A stretch of 64,000 bases of DNA from JAOPZW01 sp963764585 (GTDB lineage Bacteria; Actinomycetota; Thermoleophilia; Solirubrobacterales; Solirubrobacteraceae), in NCBI GenBank assembly GCA_963764585.1, contig CAVXTB010000002.1, positions 124,001-188,000 on the forward strand, read 5' to 3'. Within the stretch, counting starts at the first letter, position 1, and the number at the start of each line of letters is the position of its first letter. Positions 32,882 to 41,796 of the stretch are shown one piece after another. Position numbers and translations under genes: made by a program. A model generated the notes under the pieces. The model ran no database searches and had not been told where the DNA came from. It saw only the letters and a list, made by a program, of their open reading frames with translations.

Positions 32882-33786
32882 CGGTGGTCTCCGTTCAGTA
32901 GTGAGACGACGGCGTCCTCCAGCGAGGGCCGGATCACGGTGAAGTCGTCGGCGTCGAGGTCGCGGCGCGCGAGCTCTGCGGCCAGGTGCACCACGGCGCG
33001 CGGGTCGGCGGTGACGTCGGCGACGGCGCCGTCGTAGCCGACCTCGACCACGCCGGGCACCCGCGCGAGCCCCTCCAGCCACGCCGCGCTCGGCGGCGAG
33101 AAGCGCACGCACACCGTCCCGGTGGCCGTGACGAGCTCGACCGGCCGCCCGACGGTGAGCAGCCGGCCGTCGTGGATGACGGCAACGCGGTCGCAGAGCC
33201 GCTCGGCCTCCTCCATGTCGTGCGTGACGAGGACGATCGTTGTGCCTTGATCGCGTGCCTGCTCGATGAGCCGCCAGGTCTCGCGTCGGGCGATCGGATC
33301 GAGCCCCTGGGTGAGCTCGTCGAGGAACACCAGCCGCGGGCGGTTGACGAGCGCGAGGGCCAGGAACAGTCGCTGGCGTTGGCCGCCGGACAGCGTGCCG
33401 TAGGGCTTGCGCAGGAGCGGCTCCAGCCGCCACACCCGCGCGAGCGCCCGCCAGTCGACGCGATCGCCAGCCAGTCGCGCGAACAGCCGCAACGCCTCGC
33501 CGACACGCAGCCGATCCGGCAGCGCCGCGGTCTGCAGCTGGGCGCCGACGAGCCCGCGCAGGCGCGTGCGCTCGCGCTCCGGGTCGAGCCCGAGCACCAC
33601 GACGCGGCCCGCGTCGCGACGGCGGAGTCCCTGAAGGATCTCGACCGTCGTCGTCTTTCCGGCGCCGTTGCGCCCCGCGATCCCGAAGATCTCGCCGGCG
33701 CCGACCGCGAAGGACAGCCCGCGCAGCACCGGCTGGCCGTCGTAGGACTTGTGGAGGTCGTGGACCTCGATCGCCGTGTCATCCAT
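32878..33786 (-). CDS. ABC transporter ATP-binding protein (DrrA/CcmA-like)
   Basis: A 302-residue ATPase. Walker A is GRNGAGKTT (about 38-46), Q-loop GAQLQTAA, signature LSGGQRQR, Walker B LVFLDELTQGLD, which has Leu-Thr where exporters usually have PT(T/S), and H-loop VTHDMEEAERL. The C-terminal 80 residues form the DrrA-type regulatory tail. Start ATG 33786 is used, because upstream residues look spurious. It overlaps the permease by four bases and lies downstream of the two-component genes on the same strand. Confidence 0.9.
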   Translation of the reverse strand: MDDTAIEVHDLHKSYDGQPVLRGLSFAVGAGEIFGIAGRNGAGKTTTVEILQGLRRRDAGRVVVLGLDPERERTRLRGLVGAQLQTAALPDRLRVGEALRLFARLAGDRVDWRALARVWRLEPLLRKPYGTLSGGQRQRLFLALALVNRPRLVFLDELTQGLDPIARRETWRLIEQARDQGTTIVLVTHDMEEAERLCDRVAVIHDGRLLTVGRPVELVTATGTVCVRFSPPSAAWLEGLARVPGVVEVGYDGAVADVTADPRAVVHLAAELARRDLDADDFTVIRPSLEDAVVSLLNGDHR

Positions 33787-33871
33787 GCCGCCGAAGCTAC
33801 GCGCGGGCCGGCGATCGCACATCGGCCCGCGGACCCGAGTTGCCCCTCCACCCGAGGGGGGAGAGCCGTCG

Positions 33872-34528
33872 CTACGGGCCCGGCGTGACGACGCCGTGGT
33901 CGTAGGCGAAGACGATCGCGGCGGCGCGATCGCGCACGCCGAGCTTGCCGAAGATGCTGCCGACGTGGGTCTTCACGGTCGCCTCGGCCACGTACAGCGA
34001 CGCGGCGATCTCGCCGTTGGTGGCGCCACGCGCCATCAGCCGCAGCACGTCGAGCTCGCGCTCGGTGAGCAGCTCCAGCCGCGCCGCCTCCCGGGCCGCC
34101 GGCGCGACGCGTCGGCGGTAGTGCTCGAGGATCCGCGGCGCGACCGCCGGATCGAACCAGGCCCCGCCGCCGGCGACCGCCCGCACCGCCGCGATCAGGT
34201 CCTCCGCCGAGGCGTCCTTGAGCACGAAGCCGGCCGCGCCGGCCTCCATCGCCCCCCACAGCACCTCGTCCTCGCCGAACGTCGTGAGCACGAGCACGGT
34301 GAGGGGATCCGACTCGGCGCGCAGCTGCGCCGTCGCGGCGATGCCGTCGAGCACCGGCATGCGAATGTCCATCAGGACCACGTCCGGGCGCAGCGCCGGG
34401 AGCTCGTCCACCGCCTGGCGGCCGTCGGCGAACTCGGCGATGACCTCGAACCCGTCCGCGGGCGCGAGTATTCGCGCCAGCCCGGCGCGGACGATGTCCT
34501 GGTCGTCGACGAGCGCGACGCGGATCAT
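33872..34528 (-). CDS. NarL-family response regulator
   Basis: A 218-residue regulator. The receiver (1-120) starts MIRVALVDDQDIVRAG, the phospho-Asp is in VVLMDIRMPVLDG (about D54), and the Lys is in FVLKDAS. The LuxR helix-turn-helix is at about 150-210 (LTERELDVLRLMARGATNGE, VAEATVKTHVGSIFGKL). Its ATG overlaps the kinase stop by four bases. It probably controls the ABC-2 exporter 85 bases downstream, as usual for DrrAB-like loci. Confidence 0.92.
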   Translation of the reverse strand: MIRVALVDDQDIVRAGLARILAPADGFEVIAEFADGRQAVDELPALRPDVVLMDIRMPVLDGIAATAQLRAESDPLTVLVLTTFGEDEVLWGAMEAGAAGFVLKDASAEDLIAAVRAVAGGGAWFDPAVAPRILEHYRRRVAPAAREAARLELLTERELDVLRLMARGATNGEIAASLYVAEATVKTHVGSIFGKLGVRDRAAAIVFAYDHGVVTPGP

Positions 34529-35697
34529 TGCTCCATCGCCTCCAGCGGGAGGCGACAGGTCACCCGCCACCCCCCACGAGTCGGCCCGGCGGAGAACTCG
34601 CCACCCAGCGCCGTCGCGCGCTCGCGCATTCCGATCAAGCCGTACCGCGCCCGTCGCGGCTCGTCCGCGCGAGCGGACGCCGTCGACCCGGTCGTCTCTG
34701 CCACAAGCTCCACGTGCCCGTCCACGAGCCCGAGCGCGAGCACCGTCCGCGCGTGCGGGGCGTGTCGAGCCGCGTTCGCAAGGGCCTCCTGCGCGATCCG
34801 GTAGAGCGCGACGCCGACGCTCGGAGAGACCTGCGCGAGGTCCCCGCGCATCCGCAGCTCGACCGCGAGACCACCCGCCCGGGCGTGGTCTATGAGCGCG
34901 GGGATCTCCCTTGCTGAAGGGACCGGCGCCGGCACGTCGGCCTCGTCGTCGCTGCGCAGCAACCCGACCGTTCGCCGCAGCTCGCCCATGCTGCGACGCC
35001 CCACCTCTTCGGCAGATCGCAGCGCCTCCTCTGCCGCGGCCGGGTCGCGGCGCAGCACGTGCCGCGCGCTCGTGACCTGGAGCATGACGGCCGCCAGCCC
35101 GTGTCCCACGAAGTCGTGCACGTCGCGCGCGATCCGCCGACGCTCCTCGAACAGCGCCTGCTCGGCGAGCTCGCGGCGCGTCGCCTCCAGCTGCGCAGCC
35201 AACTGAGCCTGGCGCGCTGCCGCACGGCCGAGCACCCACGGGAAGGCGATGCCCAGGACCCAGATGCCGACGGAGATCTCAGAGGGATCCTGGATCACGC
35301 TCACGGCGACGGGACACGCCACCGCGACCAGGCCGAGCGCCGCCGCGCTCGGGGGCGACGGCGACCAGCGCCCGACGACGAAGGCCAGCAGCGAGGCCTC
35401 GAACATGAGCGGCTCCAGCCCTCCAGAGCGCTGCGCGACGACCACCGGGACGACCACCGCGAGCGACACCGCCGCCAGCGGCACGCTGGGCCGCGCGGCC
35501 CAGAGGCTCAATGCCGCCACCGGGATCGTCGCCAGGACCGTCTCGCCCGTCGAGCCTTGGTCACCGACCGCAGCCACGATCGCGACCGCGAGCGCGCCGA
35601 TTGCGACCAGGCGGCGCACTTCATCGGCGCGGGACCACGCGTGACCCGCCTCACCGATCACACGAGCGACGGTACTGCGCCGGGTGCCGCCCGACAT
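34525..35697 (-). CDS. Membrane sensor histidine kinase (DesK/NarX class)
   Basis: About 390 residues. Five or six N-terminal helices (RRLVAIGALAVAIVAAVGD, to GIWVLGIAFPWVLGRA) form the membrane sensor. A coiled coil (QLAAQLEATRRELAEQALFE) leads to the HisKA_3 box EERRRIARDVHDFVGHGLAA with phospho-His. The HATPase domain has IAQEALANAARHAPHA and YGLIGMRERATALGGEF; a clear DxGxG is not seen in the G1 region (AETTGS), so ATP binding may be unusual. The start is uncertain; ATG 35697 is used. It couples translationally to the regulator. Confidence 0.85.
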   Translation of the reverse strand: MSGGTRRSTVARVIGEAGHAWSRADEVRRLVAIGALAVAIVAAVGDQGSTGETVLATIPVAALSLWAARPSVPLAAVSLAVVVPVVVAQRSGGLEPLMFEASLLAFVVGRWSPSPPSAAALGLVAVACPVAVSVIQDPSEISVGIWVLGIAFPWVLGRAAARQAQLAAQLEATRRELAEQALFEERRRIARDVHDFVGHGLAAVMLQVTSARHVLRRDPAAAEEALRSAEEVGRRSMGELRRTVGLLRSDDEADVPAPVPSAREIPALIDHARAGGLAVELRMRGDLAQVSPSVGVALYRIAQEALANAARHAPHARTVLALGLVDGHVELVAETTGSTASARADEPRRARYGLIGMRERATALGGEFSAGPTRGGWRVTCRLPLEAMEQ

Positions 35698-35806
35698 CCA
35701 CCGCCGGACGGACTCGCCAAGTCCGCCCGCAGGGGGATGCCCGGCCCGCCTACTAAGGAGACGGACGCCGTGAGACGATGGTTTGCGTCGATCCCGGAGG
35801 TGAGGC

Positions 35807-35893
35807 ATAGGCGAGCGGACGCGATACGACCCCGGCGCGTTCTGCTGGGTCGGCCTGGCCACATCGGACGTCGCTGCGGCGAAGGCCTTCTAG
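35807..35893 (+). pseudogene. N-terminal scrap of a VOC (glyoxalase-like) gene
   Basis: Twenty-eight codons read IGERTRYDPGAFCWVGLATS then DVAAAKAF and a TAG. This is the standard start of the two-domain VOC family (usually MGERT...FCWVDLATSD), with the ATG apparently changed to ATA and the gene cut after the first helix. Confidence 0.55.
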
Positions 35894-36062
35894 CAACCTC
35901 GACCGGCCGGAGCCGTTAACGACGCCGTCCGCGAGTTCTGCCGCGCTCACTCGCCGCGTTCAGTCTGAGCCGCCCGACCGCCCGCCAAGCACCACGGAGA
36001 GCAGGCTCCCGGTCCCTCACCGCGCTGTCGCTTTGAGGCAGCGGTGTCCACGGACCAACGGG

Positions 36063-37064
36063 TCACACGCTCGCGCGCTTGGACCGCCGCGAGCGCCCGA
36101 TCTCCAGCCCCGCCGCCGCGCGGCTGGGGTCCCGCAGGTGGCGTACGCGCCGCCTCCGGTAGAGCAGGCGCTGGACGTAGAGCGTGGCCGCGCCGGCCGC
36201 GATGATCGAGGCGAGGTTGATCGCGAGCTGCGCGATCGAGCCGCGCCACGCGTGCCAGTCCTGGTATGCCGCGGCGACGCCGATGTTGGCTGCCGCCGGG
36301 ATTGTCGTGACCGAGATCAGCACCCCGATCAGCGCGCCTGACTTTGCGGTCGTCAGCGACAGCATCCCGGCCACGCCCGCGCAGGTCGCGACGAAGAACG
36401 TGAAGAAGTCGGGGCTTGAGATCACGTTCGACAGGCTGTGGTTGCTCTCCGTGAATTCACTGGGGGTCAGGCCGGTGAGCCGGAAGGCGTGTGTGGCGAG
36501 ATAGACCGCGGCGATCGCGAACGCGAAGCCCGTCGCGAGCGCGACGAGCGAGCGCGCCGCCAGGTGGCGCCGCCGCTGCACGAAGGCCACGCAGAAGCCC
36601 GCAATCGGTCCGAACTCGGGGCCGACGACCATCGCGCCCACGATCAGGATCGGCGAGTTGAGGAAGATCCCGACCGCCGCGATCAGACCGGCCAGCACGA
36701 TGAACAGCAGGTAGGTGCCCGAGAGCTCCACCTGCTCGCTCGTGCGCGACTCGACCTCTTCCCAGACGACCGCGTCCCCCTCCGCGCCGCGCGCCCGCTG
36801 GACGGCGCGCTCGGCGAACAGCGAGATCTGGGTCTCGACCGACTCCAGCGCGATCGAGCCGAGCTTGTGGATGTCGAGCTCCTTGAGGTCCGACAGCGTG
36901 ACGCTGGCGTCCTCGCGCGCGACGTCCGCGAGGATCACGTCCCCGGCGGGCTCCTGCGCGGCGCCAGGGAGCCAGATCACGTTGCAGACCGACTCGCTCG
37001 CGCGCAGCATCTCAAGCGCCCGCTCAGAAACCTCCGGGGGGGCGACGATCCGCAGGTGGACCAT
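36063..37064 (-). CDS. DUF389 membrane protein
   Basis: A 333-residue protein from ATG 37064. The N-terminal 110 residues are a soluble ACT-like domain (VHLRIVAPPEVSERALEMLR). The rest has at least six helices with family hallmarks: ILIVGAMVVGPEFGPIAGFC, an NSPI segment, and the late LSLTTAKSGALIGVLISVTT with IPAAANIGVA. Function is unknown for the family (formerly called TIGR00341). It stands alone. Confidence 0.9.
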   Translation of the reverse strand: MVHLRIVAPPEVSERALEMLRASESVCNVIWLPGAAQEPAGDVILADVAREDASVTLSDLKELDIHKLGSIALESVETQISLFAERAVQRARGAEGDAVVWEEVESRTSEQVELSGTYLLFIVLAGLIAAVGIFLNSPILIVGAMVVGPEFGPIAGFCVAFVQRRRHLAARSLVALATGFAFAIAAVYLATHAFRLTGLTPSEFTESNHSLSNVISSPDFFTFFVATCAGVAGMLSLTTAKSGALIGVLISVTTIPAAANIGVAAAYQDWHAWRGSIAQLAINLASIIAAGAATLYVQRLLYRRRRVRHLRDPSRAAAGLEIGRSRRSKRASV

Positions 37065-37630
37065 CGCCGGAGCGTATCCCGCGTGAAGCCAGATCGCGCG
37101 CCCTGCGCCCGCGGCACCCTCGAACGACACGCGTGGGTCTTCGGATTCCCCGGCAGGCGGTGCAGCCGTCCGTCGTGGCCGACATCGCTCTGGAGCTGCC
37201 GGACGCCGAGGTCGTCATCGCCGGCGGCTGCCCTCGCGCACGACCTTGACCCATCGAACCGCCGCACCCACCACGAGGCCTACAGCCCAACCCTCACCTC
37301 CGAGCTGCTCGAACACACTGCTCGCCACCAACTCCACGGCTCGGGTTCGAGGACCAGATCGAAGTCGTAAGCGTCTGCGGGCGAGCGTCGGGTGGCTCGC
37401 GCAGCCGGCGCTTGCGACCGCCGCCACTGGGTGCTGGCGCAGCAGATCTTCGGTCATGAGCGTCCGATCTTCGCGCCATGGCTGCGCTGATCGGAGTCAG
37501 CGCGTCGCTCGGCGGCGCCGGTACCCGACGCGCCGCCCGGTCCTTGTAGAGTTGGTGGTCGCCGCCAGCGTCGGTTCGAATCCGCATCGCCTGACCGCGA
37601 CCTAATCGGCATCCGGAAGGAGAGGACGCC
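37065..37630. other. Gene-free stretch with a tRNA-like T-arm motif
   Basis: About 565 bases without a supported gene. Minus-strand frames near 37250 give a membrane-like scrap (FEQLGGEGWAVGLVVGAAVR) without a start. GGTTCGAATCCG at 37573-37584 is the consensus T-loop, but flanking bases do not form the T-stem or an acceptor stem, so no tRNA is called. GGAAGGAGAGG at 37616-37626 is the ribosome site of the dehydrogenase. Confidence 0.45.
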
Positions 37631-38686
37631 ATGAAGGCGCTCGTGTATCACGGCCCCGGCGAGAAGTCGTGGACTGATGTCCCCGAGCCGCAGATCCAGA
37701 AGCCGACGGACGTCATCGTCAGGATCGACACGACCACGATCTGCGGCACCGACCTGCACATCCTGAAGGGGGACGTGCCGGCTGTCACGCCCGGCCGCGT
37801 TCTCGGTCACGAGGGTGTCGGCACGATCACTGAGGTCGGCAGCGCGGTGGCCCAGCTCGCCGTCGGGGACAACGTGATCATCTCGTGCATCAAGTCCTGT
37901 GGTCGCTGCAGCTTCTGCCAGCAGGGCAACTTCGCGCACTGCCTCGGTGACGAGGGAGCGTCGGGGATTGGCTGGGTGTTCGGCCATCTGATCGACGGCA
38001 CTCAGGCCGAGTACGTGCGGGTGCCGTACGCCGAGACATCCGTGTACAAGGTGCCCGAGACCGTCACCAACCAGCAGGGGGTGATGCTCTCGGACATCCT
38101 GCCGACCGGATTCGAGATCGGGGTCCAGTACGGGCAGGTCAAGCCCGGCGACGTGGTCGCCGTGGTTGGCGCCGGTCCGGTGGGGCTCGCGGTGGTGGCG
38201 ACGGCGGGTCTGTACGGAGCGTCGCGGATCATCGCGGTCGATCTGGACGCCAACCGCGTCGAGCAGGCCAAGAAGTTCGGAGCGACGGACGGCGTCAACC
38301 CGGCCTCCCCGGAGTGGAAGGAGCAGGTCATGGCGTTGACCGACGGGTGGGGCGTGGATGTAGCGGTCGAGGCGGTCGGGGTTCCACAGACCTTCGAGAT
38401 GTGCACCGAGATCGTGCGACCGGGCGGGCGCGTGGCCAACATCGGCGTGCACGGAAAGCCGGTGGACCTGCAACTGCAGAACCTCTGGATCCACAACATC
38501 TCGATATCCATGGGGCTGGTCAACGCCAACACGACGCCGATGCTGCTCAAGCTGGTCGCCAGCGGCAAGCTGAACGTCGACAACTTCGCCACACACCACT
38601 TCAAGCTGGACGAGATGATCGACGCCTACGACACGTTCGGCCGAGCCGCGGAGACGAGGGCGCTGAAGGTCGTCATCGACCGCTAG
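37631..38686 (+). CDS. Zinc-dependent alcohol dehydrogenase (MDR family)
   Basis: A 351-residue medium-chain dehydrogenase. The catalytic zinc site is C38 (TICGTDLHI) and H60-E61 (LGHEGVG), the structural zinc loop is CGRCSFCQQGNFAHC (four Cys), and the NAD fold has VVGAGPVGLAVV with an acidic end to strand 2 (AVDLDANR), favouring NAD over NADP. This branch (with WVFGHLIDGTQAEYVRVP) includes broad alcohol and formaldehyde-type dehydrogenases; the exact substrate is not evident. A strong ribosome site lies 5 bases upstream. It stands alone. Confidence 0.92.
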   Translation: MKALVYHGPGEKSWTDVPEPQIQKPTDVIVRIDTTTICGTDLHILKGDVPAVTPGRVLGHEGVGTITEVGSAVAQLAVGDNVIISCIKSCGRCSFCQQGNFAHCLGDEGASGIGWVFGHLIDGTQAEYVRVPYAETSVYKVPETVTNQQGVMLSDILPTGFEIGVQYGQVKPGDVVAVVGAGPVGLAVVATAGLYGASRIIAVDLDANRVEQAKKFGATDGVNPASPEWKEQVMALTDGWGVDVAVEAVGVPQTFEMCTEIVRPGGRVANIGVHGKPVDLQLQNLWIHNISISMGLVNANTTPMLLKLVASGKLNVDNFATHHFKLDEMIDAYDTFGRAAETRALKVVIDR

Positions 38687-39040
38687 TTGCAACCGACGCG
38701 GCCAATGGTGGCTGGCCTCGGCTCGACCTGTCCGCGCTCGTGCGCACGCTGCGCCGAGCCACTTCGAGACCTGCGTGCCAACCGGGAGCGCGACCGTGCG
38801 TCGGCGGCCGAAGGGGGCCTGTCGATAGGCCCGCGGAGGCGACCAGCCACGCGATCATGGAGCTCGAGTTCCACATCTCGCCGGCGTTCAGCTCGTCGCG
38901 TCCCCACACGGGCCTGGGGACGTTCGCAACGAGGTGGAGCAGCCGGCGGGCGACCTGAGCATCGCTGGTGAGCCGGCGGGGCCCGCCAATCGCCTCGCCG
39001 AGATCGGGAATGGACCCCCCGCGCCAGCGGCAGCGGGATC
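38673..39040 (-). pseudogene. C-terminal fragment of a conserved-looking gene, family uncertain
   Basis: The minus strand reads CRWRGGSIPDLGEAIGG, then ARRLLHLVANVPRPVWGRDE, GEMWNSSSMIAWLVASAGLS and a Pro/Gly-rich GRAPGWHAGLEVARR before a tail. The Trp/Asn/Pro pattern is strongly protein-like and I have the impression of a conserved actinobacterial hypothetical, but cannot name it. The frame has no start and the usual N-terminal membrane segment is missing, so it is read as a remnant. It overlaps the dehydrogenase end by 14 bases. Confidence 0.4.
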
Positions 39041-39657
39041 CAATACAGTCGACCGCTGCCGTGCGTGTTGTCTGCACTTGCGTCTCGAAGACTCGCCGCC
39101 AGAGCGCCGGTCGGCATCGGGACCGGCACGCACGGCGGGTGCGGATTCACCGCACCCCTTGAGGCGTGCCGGGTGCCGGTGGACACGCCCATCCGTCCGG
39201 CGAGACACTCCGGTGCGCTTCGTGCTCGGCATCGAGGACGCGGCGCTGCGGCGCGCTGTCGTGGCCTGCTCGCGAGCCGCGCCAGCCGCTCGTACGACGG
39301 CGCTTCGTGGGAGCCGAGCCACGACTGGCTGACGCGCCTGGTCCCCGACATCGGCGGGTACTGGCGCCCACCGGCCGGCGTTCGAGCCGGCCAGCGGAGA
39401 CTGGCGCTTTCGTGGAGGAGCAGCGGTCTCCACCGTCGCTCCCGCTGCTCGTCCAGAGCAGTCGCGTGCTGGCTCAACCCCTGCGTGATCGCTTTGCGCC
39501 GAACGCGATCGCATGTGCGGGCGGCGCGGCCGGTATCGCTCGCCCGATGCAAGCGTCCACCGGGCGGCCTCCGAGATGGTCGCCCTCACGCGAAGGGCAC
39601 CCCACCTTTGCCGACAGGGCCTTGAACGCCGGGGGGGAGAGGCCTTATGGTCGCTCG
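39041..39657. other. Gene-free stretch upstream of the CPBP gene
   Basis: Frames across here are shadow-like. One plus-strand piece (GASWEPSHDWLTRLVPDIGG) looks protein-like but has no start. The stretch holds copy 1 of the structured repeat (39396-39455). Confidence 0.4.
39396..39455. repeat. Structured repeat, copy 1 (upstream of CPBP gene)
   Basis: A 60-base element: GGAGACTG, then a 14-base arm (39413-39426, TGGAGGAGCAGCGG), a 15-base loop starting TCTCC, and the arm CCGCTGCTCGTCCA (39442-39455). 13 of 14 arm bases pair. GGAGAC at the start can also pair with GGTCTCC at the arm/loop edge, an alternative fold. A second copy lies 1.2 kb downstream in the same orientation. Confidence 0.6.
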
Positions 39658-40440
39658 ATGGCGGTTGGGCGGCCGTCGGACCAAGAAGCTGACCGGTATG
39701 AAGCCGTAAGGCAGTACTCCCTCGCCCAGATCCTCGCGGTGTGGGCAGCGGCCGCCGTCCCGATGGGCGTCCTCGCCTGGGTCGTAGCCCCCTTGCTGAG
39801 AGACCAACTCGGGGGCGACGAGCCGCTCGCTCAGGCCCTGCTGATCTGCCTCACCGCGGGCCTCGTCTGGCAGTTCGTGCTGATCCTGATCCTGGTCAGG
39901 TGGGAGTTGGGGGGACTCGAATGGCCGCGCGTGCGCGACGCCCTGTGGCTGCGGTCGCCTCGCGACCCGAAGACCGGACGCGTGGGCGGAAGGGTCTGGT
40001 GGTGGGCGCTTCTCTTCGTCGTGCTCTTCGGCATTTGGACGCTCGTGCCTGCAATCCCAGGTCCTTCGGTGAGGGATTTCGCCGATTTCATTGGCACCGA
40101 CCGCGGCAAGGACTTCTTCCGCGGCGCGTGGGGCTGGTACGCGGTGCTCGTCGTGCTCGTCGTCTTCAACACCGTGCTCGGCGAGGAGCTTCTCTTCCGG
40201 GGGTTACTGCTGCCGCGCATGCGGGGCGTCTTTGGAAAGTACGACTGGGTAGCCAACGGGGCGCTGTTCGCGCTCTACCACCTGCATCAGCCCTGGGACA
40301 TTCCCGGCACCTTCGTCGACGGAATCTTCCTTGAGGCCTATCCCTCGCGGCGGTTCCAAAGCGCGTGGATGGGGATCATCGTCCACTCCTCTGCGAGCGT
40401 CTTCGCCCTTATCGTTGTCCTCACCCTCGTGCTCGACTAG
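39658..40440 (+). CDS. CPBP-family intramembrane metalloprotease (Rce1/Abi-like)
   Basis: A 260-residue protein with about seven helices. The three CPBP motifs are present: GEELLFRGLLLPRM (EExxxR, glutamates at about 177-178), FALYHLHQP (FxxxH) and IIVHSSAS (third His). Such proteases cut prenylated or bacteriocin-type substrates or give self-immunity. ATG 39658 is the start that gives a normal N-terminus; its ribosome site is distant. The gene alone is flanked by two copies of a structured repeat in direct orientation, which may mean it moved as a cassette. Confidence 0.88.
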   Translation: MAVGRPSDQEADRYEAVRQYSLAQILAVWAAAAVPMGVLAWVVAPLLRDQLGGDEPLAQALLICLTAGLVWQFVLILILVRWELGGLEWPRVRDALWLRSPRDPKTGRVGGRVWWWALLFVVLFGIWTLVPAIPGPSVRDFADFIGTDRGKDFFRGAWGWYAVLVVLVVFNTVLGEELLFRGLLLPRMRGVFGKYDWVANGALFALYHLHQPWDIPGTFVDGIFLEAYPSRRFQSAWMGIIVHSSASVFALIVVLTLVLD

Positions 40441-40623
40441 AGCGACACTGCCGCCAAGCGGTAGCGGCGGAGCAGTCGCCCAGTCCGTGTAAGTCGACCG
40501 CGGGCGCAGCAGCGCTCGTGACCGCTCGGCTGTTTGGGACGGCACACGACGGATCACGTCCGAAACGGCCGGAGGCCTGGAGTCGATCGGGCGGAGCGGT
40601 GAGCTGGGGTCGAGCCGGATGCA

Positions 40624-40683
40624 GGAGACTGCGGCTGCCGTGGATGAGCAGCGGTCTCCGACTGCGCTTCCGCTGCTCGTCCA
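40624..40683. repeat. Structured repeat, copy 2 (downstream of CPBP gene)
   Basis: Same plan as copy 1: GGAGACTG, arm TGGATGAGCAGCGG (40641-40654), a 15-base loop again starting TCTCC, and arm CCGCTGCTCGTCCA (40670-40683), 13 of 14 pairs. The right arm is identical in both copies, the loop differs at several positions while keeping its length, and TCGAGCCGG precedes both copies. Confidence 0.6.
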
Positions 40684-40849
40684 CCAGGCGGGCGACCGGC
40701 GGCGACCGGGCGCTCGCATGTGTACCTGAACGGAAGCGGCTGCCGTCCCGTTAGGGGATCCGCTTACGGCATGGTCCTGGGGCCCTCGAGCCGTGCGGCT
40801 TGTCCCGCGCCCAGCGCGTTTGGCGTGGTGGGAGTTGAACGGCCGCTCG

Positions 40850-41258
40850 GCCGAGCCCGGCTCGAGGACCACCACCGGGATCTCACGGTCGGCCTTGGCC
40901 TGGAAGTCGTCGTAGGGCGCCCCAGTCGCGGTCATGATGCGCCACGGCTCGGGCTTCTCCTCGGCCGTGGCGACCCGCGCCCGAGCGGTGTGGTGGTCGG
41001 CCTTGACCTGCACGGCCACGATCGGATCGTCCTGAAGGTTGGGAACCAGCCGGGTGGATCGCCGCCGCCGTTGGAGGCCACCACTAGGTAGTCCTCTCCG
41101 TGCCGTTGGTAGATCAGCGGCGTGGTCCGCTTGGCACCCGAGTTGCGCCCGGTGGTGGTGAGCAGCAACACCGTGGTGCCGTGCCAGTCGTGGCCTTCCT
41201 CGCCGTCGGTTTCGCGGTATCTGTCGACGTGCTCCTGACCGAACAATGCGACACCCAT
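40850..41258 (-). pseudogene. Frameshifted deazaflavin (F420)-dependent nitroreductase-like gene
   Basis: From ATG 41258 the reading is MGVALFGQEHVDRYRETDGE, then VLLLTTTGRNSGAKRTTPLI and ASNGGGDPPGWF; near 41050 it shifts frame and continues PNLQDDPIVAVQVKADHHTA, ATAEEKPEPWRIMTA, DREIPVVVLEP. Joined, this is a full Ddn-type split-barrel protein of about 140 residues that uses F420. One base is missing in a run of three C on the plus-strand complement (TTCCCAACC on the gene strand), so a sequencing slip is possible. Its start overlaps the VOC stop, so it is the third gene of that unit. Confidence 0.7.
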
Positions 41259-41695
41259 CAGCCGATCTTCTCCGCCAGCTCGACGATGATCCCCGCCGGG
41301 CCGCGCACGTAGCACAGCCAGTAGCTGTTCTCGTAGTTCTCCAGCTCGCCGACCAGCTCGCCGCCATGCGCTCGCAGGCCGGCGAGGGATGCCTCGATGT
41401 CGTCGACGACGAAGAGGATGTGGCGGATGCCCGGAGCGTTGGCCGGCGCCGGCCCGTCGTCGCCCGCGTATGAGGGCGAGCGGTACTTGGCCAGCTCGAC
41501 CTTGCCGTTGCCATCCGGGGTCCGCAGCATCACGACATCCGCCCGCACGCCCTCGAGCCCGTTTATGCGGTCCACCGAGCCGCCCTCGACGGACGCCTCG
41601 CCCTCCAATTCGAGCCCGAGTGCGGCGAAGAACGCGGTCGCCGCCGCGAGGTCGTCGACGACGATGCCGATGTGCTCCAGGCGCTGGACGGTCAT
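41258..41695 (-). CDS. VOC-family (glyoxalase-like) protein
   Basis: A 145-residue protein from ATG 41695 with two beta-alpha-beta-beta-beta modules: RLEHIGIVVDDLAAATAFFA, then the second IRHILFVVDDIEASLAGLRA and NYENSYWLCYVRGPAGIIVE ending LAEKIG. Metal ligands likely are H6, E68-region and H/E in the second half (GIIVELAE). It resembles methylmalonyl-CoA epimerase/dioxygenase-type VOC proteins. It overlaps the mini-ORF upstream and the nitroreductase downstream. Confidence 0.88.
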   Translation of the reverse strand: MTVQRLEHIGIVVDDLAAATAFFAALGLELEGEASVEGGSVDRINGLEGVRADVVMLRTPDGNGKVELAKYRSPSYAGDDGPAPANAPGIRHILFVVDDIEASLAGLRAHGGELVGELENYENSYWLCYVRGPAGIIVELAEKIG

Positions 41696-41796
41696 GAACG
41701 GCCTCCGGCCAGCTCCTGCGGCGTGTACGCGTCGTGCCTGCGTACCCACGAGCCGGTCCGATCCTGCGGCCCTTCGGTGATCTCTTGCGGGTCCAT
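41692..41796 (-). CDS. 34-residue ORF leading the VOC unit
   Basis: ATG 41796 follows a strong GAGAGGAAGG. The reading is MDPQEITEGPQDRTGSWVRR then HDAYTPQELAGGRS, and its TGA overlaps the VOC ATG (ATGA). The coupling and ribosome site support translation; it could be a small protein or a coupling leader. No homology known to me. Confidence 0.45.
   Translation of the reverse strand: MDPQEITEGPQDRTGSWVRRHDAYTPQELAGGRS

Noticed and set aside
37573..37584. GGTTCGAATCCG, the consensus T-loop of a tRNA.
   Set aside because: Flanking bases do not pair as a T-stem, and no anticodon arm or acceptor stem could be built. It may be an old tRNA or attachment-site scrap, but it is not called.
39166..39657. 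An upstream extension of the CPBP protein reading back to 39166.
   Set aside because: The extra residues are Arg/Pro-rich, have no ribosome site, include the structured repeat and do not belong to the CPBP family.
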